A stretch of DNA of 64,000 nucleotides from an uncultured Clostridium sp. (GCA_900551615.1 URWN01000003.1:1-64000), one strand, 5' to 3'; shown: positions 51,786 through 61,805, numbered from the stretch's first letter. Notes: generated by a model not told the origin, from the letters alone. A program made the numbers and translations.

Positions 51786-53423
51786 ATGGCAAAACAAATA
51801 AAATTTGGAGAAGATGCAAGAAAATCTTTATTAGAAGGAGTTAACAAATTAGCTGATACAGTTAAAGTTACATTAGGACCAAAAGGAAGAAATGTAGTAT
51901 TAGATAAAAATTTTGGAGCACCACTAATTACAAATGATGGTGTTACAATAGCTAAAGATATTGAATTAGAAGATAAATTTGAAAATATGGGTGCAAGACT
52001 TGTAAAAGAAGTTTCAGAAAAAACAAATGATGTTGCAGGTGATGGTACTACAACAGCAACAGTTTTAGCTCAAAGTATGATAAAAGAAGGAGTTAAAAAT
52101 GTAGCAGCTGGTGCAGACCCAATGGCAATGAAAAGAGGAATTGACAAAGCAGTTAATTCAGCAGTAGAAGAATTGAAAAAGATAAGTGTTCCAGTAAATG
52201 GAAAAGAAGATATAGCAAGAGTTGCAAGTATTTCAGCAAATAATGATGAAGTTGGAGAATTAATTGCAGAAGCTATGGAAAAAGTTTCAAAAGATGGAGT
52301 TATAACAATTGAAGAATCAAAAACATCAAATACAGAATTAAATGTAGTTGAAGGTATGCAATTTGACAAAGGATATGTTTCTCCATATATGGTAACAGAT
52401 ACAGAAAAAATGGAAGCAGTAGTTGATAATCCATATATTTTAATTACAGATAAAAAGATAAGCAATATTCAAGAAATATTACCATTACTAGAAAACTTAA
52501 TGCAACAATCTGGCAAATTAGTAATAATTTGTGATGACATAGAAGGAGAAGCTCTTTCAACTTTAGTACTTAATAAATTAAGAGGTGTATTAAATGTTGT
52601 TGCAGTTAAAGCACCTGGATTTGGTGATAAGAGAAAAGCAATGCTTCAAGATATAGCAATTTTAACAGGTGGAGAAGTTATAACATCTGATTTAGGACTT
52701 GAATTAAAAGATACACAAATTGAACAATTAGGTAGAGCAAGACAAGTAAAAGTTCAAAAAGAAAATACTATAATTGTTGACGGAGCAGGAGATAAACAAC
52801 AAATAGCTGATAGGGTTGGACAAATAAAAGCTCAAATAAATGAGACAAAGAGTGAATATGACAAAGAAGGATTACAAGAAAGACTTGCTAAAATGGCAGG
52901 GGGAGTTGCTGTAATTGAAGTTGGAGCAGCAACAGAAACAGAAATGAAAGACAAAAAATTAAGAATTGAAGATGCACTTTCTGCAACAAAAGCAGCAGTA
53001 GAAGAAGGTATAGTTGCAGGTGGCGGAACAGCATTAATAAATGTGGCACCAGCAGTTGAAAAAACAGTAGAAGGATTAACAGGTGGAGAAAAATTAGGTG
53101 CAACAATAGTATTAAAAGCATTAGAAGAACCAGTAAAACAAATAGCAAGAAATGCAGGACTAGAACCAGCTGTAATTGCTGATAATGTTAAAAAATCAGA
53201 AGTTGGAGTTGGATTTGATGCAAGTAAAGAAGAATATGTAGATATGAAAAAATCAGGAATTGTAGATCCAACAAAAGTTACAAGAAGTGCTTTACAAAAT
53301 GCAGCATCAATTGCATCAATGGTTATTACAACAGAAAGTTTAGTTGCAGATATTCCAGAAAAATCTTGTGGTTGCGGTCATGATAATGGAATGGGTGCAG
53401 CAGGAATGGATGGAATGTATTAA
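51786..53423 (+). CDS. groEL: Chaperonin GroEL
   Basis: 545-aa Hsp60. Conserved blocks: VKVTLGPKGRNVVLDKNFGAP and NDVAGDGTTTATVLAQSMI (ATP site), the apical domain, and EEGIVAGGGTALINV. The C-terminus reads KSCGCGHDNGMGAAGMDGMY, a short Gly/Met tail with a Cys-rich start rather than the plain GGM repeat. ATG after TTAGGAGGAAATTT. Second gene of the groES-groEL operon. Confidence 0.98.
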   Translation: MAKQIKFGEDARKSLLEGVNKLADTVKVTLGPKGRNVVLDKNFGAPLITNDGVTIAKDIELEDKFENMGARLVKEVSEKTNDVAGDGTTTATVLAQSMIKEGVKNVAAGADPMAMKRGIDKAVNSAVEELKKISVPVNGKEDIARVASISANNDEVGELIAEAMEKVSKDGVITIEESKTSNTELNVVEGMQFDKGYVSPYMVTDTEKMEAVVDNPYILITDKKISNIQEILPLLENLMQQSGKLVIICDDIEGEALSTLVLNKLRGVLNVVAVKAPGFGDKRKAMLQDIAILTGGEVITSDLGLELKDTQIEQLGRARQVKVQKENTIIVDGAGDKQQIADRVGQIKAQINETKSEYDKEGLQERLAKMAGGVAVIEVGAATETEMKDKKLRIEDALSATKAAVEEGIVAGGGTALINVAPAVEKTVEGLTGGEKLGATIVLKALEEPVKQIARNAGLEPAVIADNVKKSEVGVGFDASKEEYVDMKKSGIVDPTKVTRSALQNAASIASMVITTESLVADIPEKSCGCGHDNGMGAAGMDGMY

Positions 53424-53498
53424 AAAATTATAAAACATGCATGAAAACTGTATTTTAGAAAAATTGTAACAAAAAAAATAAAAATTTTCAAAAAACTC

Positions 53499-53539
53499 TT
53501 GACAGTTATAAAAAAATACATTATAATTTATAACTGTCA
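53499..53539 (+). promoter_or_regulatory. tRNA-Gly promoter enclosed by a perfect 12-bp dyad
   Basis: TTGACA (53499-53504), 17-nt spacer, TATAAT (53522-53527): a consensus promoter. TGACAGTTATAA (53500-53511) is exactly repeated in inverse as TTATAACTGTCA (53528-53539), so the arms overlap the -35 and follow the -10. Confidence 0.8.
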
Positions 53540-53547
53540 GGAGAAAT

Positions 53548-53621
<74 letters not shown>

Positions 53622-53625
53622 ACTC

Positions 53626-53650
53626 AAACGACTAATATAGTCGTTTTTTT
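53626..53650 (+). terminator. Terminator of tRNA-Gly
   Basis: Stem AAACGACTA / TAGTCGTTT followed by a T-run, 5 bp after the CCA. Confidence 0.88.
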
Positions 53651-53743
53651 GTATTTACAAATAAATATCAAAAAATCACCAAAAACAGTTGATATTTTTA
53701 GCAAATTAATATAAAATCTAGAAAGACAAAAAGGAGGTAACAG

Positions 53744-54403
53744 ATGATAACTTTAAAAGACATAAAAGAAAACAAAGAGCTAGATGCTCTTATAAGAGGA
53801 GCACAAAAACAATTAAACGCAATAGGGTATACAGAACATGGGCACAGACACATATCAATAGTATCAAAAAGAGCCGGAGATATATTAGAAAAATTAGGAT
53901 ATCCAGAAAGAACGGTGGAATTAACAAGAATAGCAGGATATATGCATGATATAGGAAATTGTGTAAACAGAGTAGACCATGCACATACTGGAGCAATACT
54001 TGCATACAACATTTTAAAAGAAATGGGAATGCCAATAGAAGAAATAACAGAAATAATGATGGCAATAGGAAATCATGATGAAAACACAGGGACAGCAGTA
54101 AGTGATATATCAGCAGCATTAATATTAGCAGACAAATCAGATGTACATAGAGACAGAGTTGTAAATAAAAATTTATCAACATTTGATATACACGATAGAG
54201 TAAATTATGCAGTAACAGATGCAGATTTAATAATGAATGCAGAAGAAAGAAAAATAACATTAAATCTAACAATAGACACAAAAATCAGTCCAGTATTAGA
54301 TTATTTCGAAATATTTATGCAAAGAACAATGATGTGTAAATATGCTGCAAAATATTTAAAAATATGGTTTGAATTAATAATAAATGACACAAAATTATTA
54401 TAA
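53744..54403 (+). CDS. HD-domain phosphohydrolase
   Basis: 219-aa HD-superfamily protein. Metal ligands: GHRHISIVSKRAG (His), GYMHDIGN (the HD pair), AIGNHDENTG and LADKSDVHRDRV (Asp). The substrate (nucleotide or phosphoester) is unknown. RBS AAAAAGGAGGT. In many Clostridia such an HD gene sits upstream of secD-secF, exactly as here, though a functional link is not established. Confidence 0.85.
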   Translation: MITLKDIKENKELDALIRGAQKQLNAIGYTEHGHRHISIVSKRAGDILEKLGYPERTVELTRIAGYMHDIGNCVNRVDHAHTGAILAYNILKEMGMPIEEITEIMMAIGNHDENTGTAVSDISAALILADKSDVHRDRVVNKNLSTFDIHDRVNYAVTDADLIMNAEERKITLNLTIDTKISPVLDYFEIFMQRTMMCKYAAKYLKIWFELIINDTKLL

Positions 54404-54406
54404 TAA

Positions 54407-54560
54407 ATTTTGGATGAAGAAGAGCAAATTAAAATAAGATTTGGCAGACAAAATTTTTGTTAAAAAATTTTGGATGACGATGAGCAAATTAAAATAAGAT
54501 TTGGCAGACAAAATTTTTGTTAAAAAAATTTTGGATGACGATGAGCAAACGAAGTGAGCG
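54407..54560. repeat. 60/61-bp direct tandem repeat, about 2.5 copies
   Basis: Units start at 54407, 54467 and 54528 (third partial) with ATTTTGGATGA(A/C)GA and TTTGGCAGACAAAATTTTTG. The third unit switches after GATGAGCAAA to CGAAGTGAGCG. No spacers between units and no open frame. It fills the HD-secD gap of 172 bp and ends at the secD RBS. Confidence 0.85.
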
Positions 54561-54575
54561 AAAGGAAATTGAAAA

Positions 54576-55958
54576 ATGAAAAATGATAATAAAAAAAGTA
54601 AAAATGTAATGAAAACAATAAAAATAATAACAATTATTTTATTAATTGTTTTAATTTCAATGATAGGATTTTTTGGAATATACAAACAAAACAAAAATCA
54701 AATGTCTAATATTGTAAAAGACTACACATATGCAATGGACATAAATGGAGCAAGAACATTAAAATTAACATTAAATTCTGAAAATGGAGACGATGTAAAA
54801 ACAGCAGAAAATTATGAAACAGCAAAAACAATAATAGAAAAAAGATTAAAAAAATTAGATGTTCAAGAATACAAAATAGGAGTAAATGAAGAAACAGGAG
54901 AAATAACAGTCCAAATACCAGAAAACACACAAACAGATGAAATAGTTTCAAATTTAACAACAGTAGGAAAATTTGAAATTATAGATAGTGAAACAAATGA
55001 TGTATTATTAGACAATAGTTCAATAAAATCATCAAAAGTTTTATATAATACTACACAATCAGGAACATCAGTATATTTAGAAATTTCATTTGATAAAAAT
55101 GGAAAAAATAAATTAGAAGAAATAAGTAAAACATATGTAAAATCAGAAAATAATACAACAGAAAATACTACTTCAGAAGACACAAACAGTACTGAAGAAA
55201 AAGAAAATAACACAGAAGAAACAAACACAACATCTGAAAATTCAAAATCAACAGAAAAGAAAATAACAATGAAAATTGATGATGATGAAATAATGTCAAC
55301 ATCTTTTGATGAAGCAATAACAACTGGAAAAATACAATTATCAGTTGGACAAGCATCAACAGATTCTTCAACAGTACAAGGATATGTAAAACAAGCACAA
55401 AATGTAGCAACAGTATTAGATACTGGAAAATTACCAGTAAAATATGATGTAGAAAAAAATCAATATGTACTTTCAAATATATCAAAGCAAGATTTAATTT
55501 ATGTAGCAATTGCGATGGCTGTTGTAACAATTATAGGAATAATTGTTTTAATAGTAAAATATAAAACAAATGGATTATTAGCTGGAATTTCATATATAGG
55601 TTTATCAGCGTTATATTTAATAGTAATTAGATATACAAATGTTACTATATCAATAGATTCAATATTTGCTATAGGAATAATATTAATATTAAATTATATA
55701 TTTATATATATGTTATTATCTAATATTAGAAAAATGAATGATTCAAAAATTGAAAATGTAGTTGGTAAATCAGTATCAGAAACATATAAAAAATTCTTTA
55801 TGAGAATAATACCAATTTGTGTTGTAGTAATTACATTCTGCTTTGCAAGTTGGATACCAATGAATAGTTTTGGCATGACAGCATTCTGGGGAATTGCAAT
55901 TATAGCAATTTATAATGCAATTATAACAAATGGACTATTAAGAATAAAAAATAAATAA
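54576..55958 (+). CDS. secD: SecD-like protein translocase subunit (divergent)
   Basis: 460-aa protein. One N-terminal span (about residues 15-35), a periplasm-side type P1 domain (AMDINGARTLKLTL; IIEKRLKKLDVQEYKI; TVQIPENTQTDEIVSNLTTVGKFEI), a low-complexity insert rich in Asn/Thr/Glu/Ser at about residues 185-230, then five C-terminal spans. Topology and order match SecD, which uses the proton or sodium force to pull secreted proteins. The usual membrane motif DANVLIFERIRE is not recognisable; the matching region reads LNYIFIYMLLSNIRK without the Asp. RBS AAAGGA. secF-like gene follows. Confidence 0.75.
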   Translation: MKNDNKKSKNVMKTIKIITIILLIVLISMIGFFGIYKQNKNQMSNIVKDYTYAMDINGARTLKLTLNSENGDDVKTAENYETAKTIIEKRLKKLDVQEYKIGVNEETGEITVQIPENTQTDEIVSNLTTVGKFEIIDSETNDVLLDNSSIKSSKVLYNTTQSGTSVYLEISFDKNGKNKLEEISKTYVKSENNTTENTTSEDTNSTEEKENNTEETNTTSENSKSTEKKITMKIDDDEIMSTSFDEAITTGKIQLSVGQASTDSSTVQGYVKQAQNVATVLDTGKLPVKYDVEKNQYVLSNISKQDLIYVAIAMAVVTIIGIIVLIVKYKTNGLLAGISYIGLSALYLIVIRYTNVTISIDSIFAIGIILILNYIFIYMLLSNIRKMNDSKIENVVGKSVSETYKKFFMRIIPICVVVITFCFASWIPMNSFGMTAFWGIAIIAIYNAIITNGLLRIKNK

Positions 55959-56026
55959 AATGAGTTAATGATTGTTGGCAGTATAGCAATATTGCTAACA
56001 AAACTTCAAAGGAAGGAATGAAAAAA

Positions 56027-56677
56027 ATGAAACAAAAAAGTGCAAAAATAATAATAGCTTTAATAGCAATCATATTAATAGCAGGAACAATAATGTTATG
56101 CACAAAAGGTTTGGTATTTGGATTAAATTATGAAGATAGCAAAAAAGTAGAAATAAATTTAGGAAAACAATTTGAAGAAAAAGATATAAAAGAAATAACA
56201 AATGATGTATTTGGGAAACAACCTGTTTTAATACAAGCAATAGAAGTATATAAAGATGCAGTAAGCATAACAACAACAGAAATTAGTGATGAACAAAAAG
56301 CAAATTTAATAACAAAGCTAAATGAAAAATATGGAACAGATATATCAACAGATGATATAACAATAGAGGCAAATGCCCATATTAGAGGAAGAGATATAGT
56401 AAAACCATATATAGTTTCTTTTGCAATAGCAACAGTAATAGTTTTAGTATATTTATCAATTAGATATTATAAATTAAATTCATTAAAAGTTTTGGCAAAA
56501 TCAATAGGAATTATGTTATTGGCTCAATTAATATTATTAGCAATTATAGCAATTGCTAGAATTCCAATAGGAGTATTAACAATGCCAGTTGTATTATTAA
56601 TATATGTATTATCAACATATATCTGTACAACAAAATTTGATAAAGATTTAGATAAAAAATTACAAGAAAACAATTAA
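56027..56677 (+). CDS. secF: SecF-like protein, truncated form
   Basis: 216-aa protein with one N-terminal span, an outer domain (LNYEDSKKVEINLGKQFEEKDIKEI; QPVLIQAIEVY; VSITTTEISDEQ) and only three further spans, against six spans and about 290-310 aa in typical SecF. The DTVVVFDRIRE motif is absent and the protein ends after DKDLDKKLQENN. Start: AAAGGAAGG lies 10 nt before the ATG at 56027 and only 1 nt before an ATG at 56018. It pairs with the SecD-like protein and is followed by mutL. Confidence 0.7.
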   Translation: MKQKSAKIIIALIAIILIAGTIMLCTKGLVFGLNYEDSKKVEINLGKQFEEKDIKEITNDVFGKQPVLIQAIEVYKDAVSITTTEISDEQKANLITKLNEKYGTDISTDDITIEANAHIRGRDIVKPYIVSFAIATVIVLVYLSIRYYKLNSLKVLAKSIGIMLLAQLILLAIIAIARIPIGVLTMPVVLLIYVLSTYICTTKFDKDLDKKLQENN

Positions 56678-56747
56678 GCTTGTTATAAACAAATGAATAA
56701 TGAAAAAAGTTTTAAAAACATGTCTTGAGGAAGGGATGATATAAAAA

Positions 56748-59036
56748 ATGGGAAACATAGTTTTACTTGATGACCTAACTATAAATAAAATAGCAGCAGG
56801 AGAAGTTATAGAAAGACCAGCTTCAGTTATAAAAGAAATGGTTGAGAACTCAATAGATGCAGGAGCAAATAATATAACAGTAGAAATAAAAAATGGTGGA
56901 ATATCATATATAAGAGTTTCTGATAATGGAAAAGGAATTGCTCCAGATGACCTAGAAATTGCTTTTGAAAGACATGCTACAAGTAAAATAAGAAAAGCAG
57001 AAGACCTAGATGTTGTAACATCAATGGGATTTAGAGGTGAGGCATTAGCAAGTATAGCAGCTATTGCAAATGTAGAAATGACATCAAAAACAGAAAGCCA
57101 AGATACCGGATATAAAATAACTGTAGAAGCTGGAAATATATTAGATAAACAGGAAGTTGGATGTCAAACAGGTACAACTATAGTTGTTCAGAACCTATTT
57201 TTTAATACACCAGTAAGATACAAATTTTTGAAAAAAGATTATACAGAAGCAGGATATATTGAAGATGTAATTACAAGAATCGCTTTAGTAAATCCCAACA
57301 TAGCAATAAAATTAATAAATACAGGGAAAACAGTAATTCAAACAAATGGTAATGGTGATATGAAAAGTGTAATTTATAGTATATACGGAAAAGATGTTGC
57401 AACAGGAATATTACCAGTTGATTACACATATGAAGATATAGAAATTACCGGAGTTATAGGAAAACCTGAAATAGCAAGGTCAAACAGATCAAATCAATTA
57501 TTTTTTGTAAATAAAAGATATATAAAAGATAAGATGTTGACAGCTGCAACAGAACAAGCATATAAAGGTTTAATTCCAATTGGAAAATATGGATTTGTTG
57601 TATTAAATATTAATATGAATCCTTCAAAAGTTGATGTTAATGTGCATCCAGCAAAATTGGAAGTAAGATTTGAAGAAGAAAATAAGATATTTCAATCAAT
57701 ATATCATGCAATAAAAAATACTTTACTAAAAAGTGAATTGGTTGCAGATACAGAAAAAAGTTCAGAAAGATCAGAACAAGTAAAAAATGAACCTTCAAAA
57801 GGATTATTTGATTTTAGAAAAAATGAAACTAAAAAAATAGAACAATATAATGATGAAGAAAGCAAAATTAAGACAAATGTTGGACAAGTTGAACATGGTG
57901 AAAATTTTTCAAATATTAATATTGGACAAGGTGGTCCTGTTAATACTGCAGACATATTAGAACAATTGAAAAAAATGAAAGAAAATCTTCAAAAACAAAT
58001 AGAGAATAAACCAAAGATTGATGTTGAAGTGCAAGAAAATGAACAAAAAAATGAATCAGAACAATTAAATCAAGAAGATGAAAAAGAAAATAAAATTATT
58101 GATGAAAATAATGATAAAACAGAAGAAAATTTGCAAAAACAACCAGAAAAAGACAATGAAGAAGAACTAGAAAAAGAACAGGAAGAAGAAAAACAAAATG
58201 TTGAAGAAACTGTGGTAACAGGAACAAAACCAGAGGAAAAATTAGAAGAAATAAAAGAACAGATAAAAGAATTAGAAAACATAAATTATGAAGAAACAAC
58301 ACCACAAGATTTTAATACAATGTATGAAAAATTATTTGGTAGAAAACCAATAGAAAATGAACAATTACCAGAAGAACAACCAAAAGAAAATAAAAATACA
58401 GCAGTAGATTTAATAAATGATAATATATCAGTATTTGAGCAAAGAGAAGAATATAAAAAACCAATATATAAATTTATAGGAATAGCATTTAATACATACA
58501 TAATTATAGAAATGGATAAAGAAATGTATATAATAGACCAACATGCAGCACATGAAAGAATTATGTACGAAAAAGTTAAGAAAAATTATTATAGTGAATC
58601 TTCAAAAGACTCACAAATGTTACTATTACCAGATGTTATAACATTAACACATAAAGAAATGGAAATAGCAAAAGACAATATGGATTTATTTAAAAATGCT
58701 GGATTTAGCTTAGAAGAATTTGGAGAGAACACAATAAAATTAACAGGTGTACCAACAGTATGCTTAGATATAGATAACAAAGAATTGTTTTTAGAAACAT
58801 TAGATGAAATAAATACAATTGCAAGGACTGCAAAACAAGAAAAAGAGGAAAGATTTATTGCAACAGTAGCATGTAAAGCAGCAGTGAAAGCAAATATGGT
58901 GTTAGATAAAGCAGAGGTAGAAAATTTAATGGACAAATTATTAGAATTACCAAATCCATTTACATGTCCACATGGTAGACCTACAGCAATAAAAATGAGC
59001 AAATATGATATTGAAAGAAAATTTGCAAGAAAATAG
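56748..59036 (+). CDS. mutL: DNA mismatch repair protein MutL
   Basis: 762-aa GHKL ATPase and latent endonuclease. N-terminal ATPase: KIAAGEVIERPASVIKEMVENSIDAGA, DNGKGI, TSMGFRGEALASIA; a very long acidic and Lys/Gln-rich linker (about residues 330-560); C-terminal endonuclease domain with DQHAAHERIMYEK and TCPHGRPTAIKM. The linker makes it longer than the usual 620-670 aa. RBS GAGGAAGGGATG. mutS is not adjacent. miaA lies two genes downstream. Confidence 0.96.
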   Translation: MGNIVLLDDLTINKIAAGEVIERPASVIKEMVENSIDAGANNITVEIKNGGISYIRVSDNGKGIAPDDLEIAFERHATSKIRKAEDLDVVTSMGFRGEALASIAAIANVEMTSKTESQDTGYKITVEAGNILDKQEVGCQTGTTIVVQNLFFNTPVRYKFLKKDYTEAGYIEDVITRIALVNPNIAIKLINTGKTVIQTNGNGDMKSVIYSIYGKDVATGILPVDYTYEDIEITGVIGKPEIARSNRSNQLFFVNKRYIKDKMLTAATEQAYKGLIPIGKYGFVVLNINMNPSKVDVNVHPAKLEVRFEEENKIFQSIYHAIKNTLLKSELVADTEKSSERSEQVKNEPSKGLFDFRKNETKKIEQYNDEESKIKTNVGQVEHGENFSNINIGQGGPVNTADILEQLKKMKENLQKQIENKPKIDVEVQENEQKNESEQLNQEDEKENKIIDENNDKTEENLQKQPEKDNEEELEKEQEEEKQNVEETVVTGTKPEEKLEEIKEQIKELENINYEETTPQDFNTMYEKLFGRKPIENEQLPEEQPKENKNTAVDLINDNISVFEQREEYKKPIYKFIGIAFNTYIIIEMDKEMYIIDQHAAHERIMYEKVKKNYYSESSKDSQMLLLPDVITLTHKEMEIAKDNMDLFKNAGFSLEEFGENTIKLTGVPTVCLDIDNKELFLETLDEINTIARTAKQEKEERFIATVACKAAVKANMVLDKAEVENLMDKLLELPNPFTCPHGRPTAIKMSKYDIERKFARK

Positions 59037-59052
59037 ATAAGGAGATAAATAT

Positions 59053-59478
59053 ATGGCACTTATTATAGGAATAATAATAATATTACTTTTAGTTTTACTA
59101 GGTTGGACATGGCATAATTTAGGAACAATTGAAAATAAAACAAAGATCATATGTATAGTTTCAGGATTAGTAATTGTATATATAATTACATTTATAATTT
59201 TCAGTATATCAAAAGTGGGAATAAACTATGAAAATAAAGAAATATTAAAACTAGTACAAACAATATTTGTAATATTATTTACAATAATAAATGGATATAT
59301 ATTGTTACCATACATATTTAAAAAGCTAGAACAAATAGATAATGATGAAATTGAAAAAGAAAAATTAGTTAAAGGAATTGTAATTTTATTAGTTTTGTTT
59401 ATATTTATTGCAATATTTGAAGTGTCATATTTAGGTAGCATTCAAAGTGGTATATTAGATATGATAAAGAGAAGATAG
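59053..59478 (+). CDS. Four-span membrane protein, unknown
   Basis: 141-aa membrane protein with spans at about residues 2-20, 32-53, 63-83 and 105-128, separated by short charged loops. I recognise no family. RBS AAGGAGATAAAT. It sits 16 bp after mutL and 40 bp before miaA, so it is co-transcribed with these genes. Confidence 0.7.
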   Translation: MALIIGIIIILLLVLLGWTWHNLGTIENKTKIICIVSGLVIVYIITFIIFSISKVGINYENKEILKLVQTIFVILFTIINGYILLPYIFKKLEQIDNDEIEKEKLVKGIVILLVLFIFIAIFEVSYLGSIQSGILDMIKRR

Positions 59479-59518
59479 GTGTTTAATAGGTTGGAACTTT
59501 TAGGAGGAATGAGATAAT

Positions 59519-60457
59519 ATGGAACAAAAAGAAAAAGTCATAGTAATATGTGGACCAACAGCATCTGGGAAAACAGCACTTTCAATAGAACTTGCGAAAA
59601 AAATAAATGGTGAAATAATATCAGCAGATTCCATGCAAATATACAAAGACATGAATATAGGAACTGCAAAACCAACATTAGAAGAAATGCAAGGCATTAA
59701 ACATTATCTTTTAGATTTTGTATCTCCAAATGAAAGATACAGTGTTGCACAATATAAAAAAGATGCAAAAAAAGCAATAAAAGAAATTTTACAAAAAGGA
59801 AAAACACCAATTATTGTTGGTGGTACAGGACTATATGTTGATAGTTTGATATATGAAATAGAATATAATGATATTAAGCTAGATATGAATTATAGAAAAG
59901 AATTAGAAGAAATAGCAGAACAAAAAGGCTTGGAAATTTTGTATAATAAAGCTTTAGAAATAGATCCAAAGGCAATGGAAAAAATAAGCAAAAATGATAA
60001 AAAAAGAATATTAAGAGTTTTAGAAATTTATAAAGCAACAGGAAAAACAAAGACTGAGCAAGAAATGGAATCAAGAAAAAATCCTGTGGAATATGATTAC
60101 AAAGTATTTGCAATAAATTGGGAAAGAGAAAAATTATATCAAAGAATAAATAAAAGAGTAGATATAATGATAGAACAAGGATTAATAGAAGAAGTGAAAT
60201 TAATTTTGAAAAAATATAATGAATTTCCAACAGCAATGCAAGGCTTAGGATATAAAGAAGTTGTAGATTATTTAAATGGAAATTATACTAAAGAAGAAAT
60301 GATAGAAAAAATAAAAATGGAAACACGAAGATATGCTAAAAGACAATTAACATGGTTTAGAAAAAATAAGCAGACAATATGGCTTGAAGGAACAAATGAT
60401 ATACAAAATAATATAAATATTATTTTGGAGGGAATAGATATTGAAAGAAGAAAATAA
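59519..60457 (+). CDS. miaA: tRNA dimethylallyltransferase MiaA
   Basis: 312-aa enzyme that adds an isopentenyl group to A37 of UNN-decoding tRNAs. P-loop GPTASGKTALSIELA; ADSMQIYKDMNIGTAKP; GGTGLYVDSLIYEIE; AMQGLGYKEVVDYL and the C-terminal RYAKRQLTWFRKN are all family blocks. RBS TAGGAGGAATG. The dimethylallyl donor comes from the pathway started by Dxs in this window. The end overlaps the next gene by 17 bp. Confidence 0.97.
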   Translation: MEQKEKVIVICGPTASGKTALSIELAKKINGEIISADSMQIYKDMNIGTAKPTLEEMQGIKHYLLDFVSPNERYSVAQYKKDAKKAIKEILQKGKTPIIVGGTGLYVDSLIYEIEYNDIKLDMNYRKELEEIAEQKGLEILYNKALEIDPKAMEKISKNDKKRILRVLEIYKATGKTKTEQEMESRKNPVEYDYKVFAINWEREKLYQRINKRVDIMIEQGLIEEVKLILKKYNEFPTAMQGLGYKEVVDYLNGNYTKEEMIEKIKMETRRYAKRQLTWFRKNKQTIWLEGTNDIQNNINIILEGIDIERRK

Positions 60458-61721
60458 AGAGAAGAAAAAAACTAAAAATAAAGTTAATAGAAAAAAAATA
60501 GTTATGTATATAGTATTAGCTTTGGTTATAATGTATTTAGTATATGCAGTATATCTATTAGTAAAACAACCTACAGACAAAGTTACAGTAGAAAATGGTA
60601 CTTTATATTTAGAAGAAACAGACATAGGATACATAATAAGAGATGAGCAAGTTGTAAAGGGCAATAATTATAAAAATGGTATGGAGAGAATTAAGAATGA
60701 AGGTGAAAAGACAGCAAAAGGAGACTCAATATATCGATATTATAGTAAAAACGAAGATAAATTAAAAGAACAAATAGCTGAATTTGATAATAAGGTACAA
60801 GAGGCATTAAAAGGTCAAGAAGGAACACTTACTTCAGATATAAAATTATCAGAAATAAAACTACTAGAAAATCAACTGGATGAAAAAATTGCATTGTTAA
60901 ATAAAACATCAGATATATCAAAAATTACTGAATATAAAAAGGAAATAAATGATTTAGTAAGTAAAAAAGCTAAACTTACAGGAGAATCCAGTGCAGCAGG
61001 AAGCTATTTAAAACAATTATATAATCAAAGAGCTAAATTAGAAGAACAACTGAATTCAGGAGCAGAATATATAAAAGCGCCTGAAAGTGGAATTGTTTCT
61101 TATAAAGTTGATGGATTAGAAGAAACATTAACACCTAATAATTTTTCAACGATAAATAAAGAATTTTTAGAAAACTTAAAATTAAAGACGGGACAATTAA
61201 TAGCAACAAATGATGAATGTGGAAAAATAATAGATAGCTCAAAATGCTATATAGCTACAATTTCTAATTCCGAACAAGCAAAACAAGCCCAAATAGGGGA
61301 TTCGGTAAAGGTGAGATTATCAAACAGTAAAGTGATTAAAGCCACTATAACGTATACATCACAAGAAAGTGAAGAAGAAACATTAATAATTCTAGAAATA
61401 AATAAACAAATAAGTGAACTTGCAAATTACAGAAAAATATCTTTTGACTTAATTTGGTGGAATGAAACAGGATTAAAAGTTCCAAATCAAGCAATTGTAG
61501 AAGAAAATGGATTTAATTATGTAGTTAGAAATAGAGCGGGTTATTTAGACAAAATACTTGTAAATGTTACAAGAAAAAATGACAAATATTCAATAGTTAC
61601 TAATTATAGTACAGATGAACTTAAAAATTTAGGATTTTCAAGTACAGATATTCAAAAAATGAAAAGTATATCTATTTATGATGAATTAATATTAAATCCT
61701 GATTTGAGTAAAGCAAATTAA
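60441..61721 (+). CDS. HlyD-like membrane protein upstream of sepF
   Basis: 426-aa protein with a basic N-terminus, one membrane span (about residues 20-42), a coiled-coil region (about 90-195) and a beta-barrel/lipoyl-like part (ESGIVSYKVDGLEE; IGDSVKVRLSNSKVIKATITY), as in HlyD/efflux adaptor proteins. Start TTG, 7 nt after GGAGGGA, inside the end of miaA. Similar genes commonly precede sepF in Clostridia, so a role at the division site or envelope is plausible but unproven. Confidence 0.75.
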   Translation: MKEENKEKKKTKNKVNRKKIVMYIVLALVIMYLVYAVYLLVKQPTDKVTVENGTLYLEETDIGYIIRDEQVVKGNNYKNGMERIKNEGEKTAKGDSIYRYYSKNEDKLKEQIAEFDNKVQEALKGQEGTLTSDIKLSEIKLLENQLDEKIALLNKTSDISKITEYKKEINDLVSKKAKLTGESSAAGSYLKQLYNQRAKLEEQLNSGAEYIKAPESGIVSYKVDGLEETLTPNNFSTINKEFLENLKLKTGQLIATNDECGKIIDSSKCYIATISNSEQAKQAQIGDSVKVRLSNSKVIKATITYTSQESEEETLIILEINKQISELANYRKISFDLIWWNETGLKVPNQAIVEENGFNYVVRNRAGYLDKILVNVTRKNDKYSIVTNYSTDELKNLGFSSTDIQKMKSISIYDELILNPDLSKAN

Positions 61722-61776
61722 AATGTTACAAAAATGTTACAGAAATATTAAAAATTTATTACATTTTAAAAAAGTA

Positions 61777-61805
61777 TTGACAATAAACAAAAAAAAGTAG
61801 ATACT
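61777..61805 (+). promoter_or_regulatory. Likely promoter of sepF-divIVA
   Basis: TTGACA (61777-61782), 17-nt spacer, GATACT (61800-61805; 4 of 6 matches to TATAAT), 41 bp before sepF. Confidence 0.5.

Noticed and set aside
54405..54560. Possible CRISPR array.
   Set aside because: The 60-bp units are contiguous without unique spacers, and no cas gene is present.
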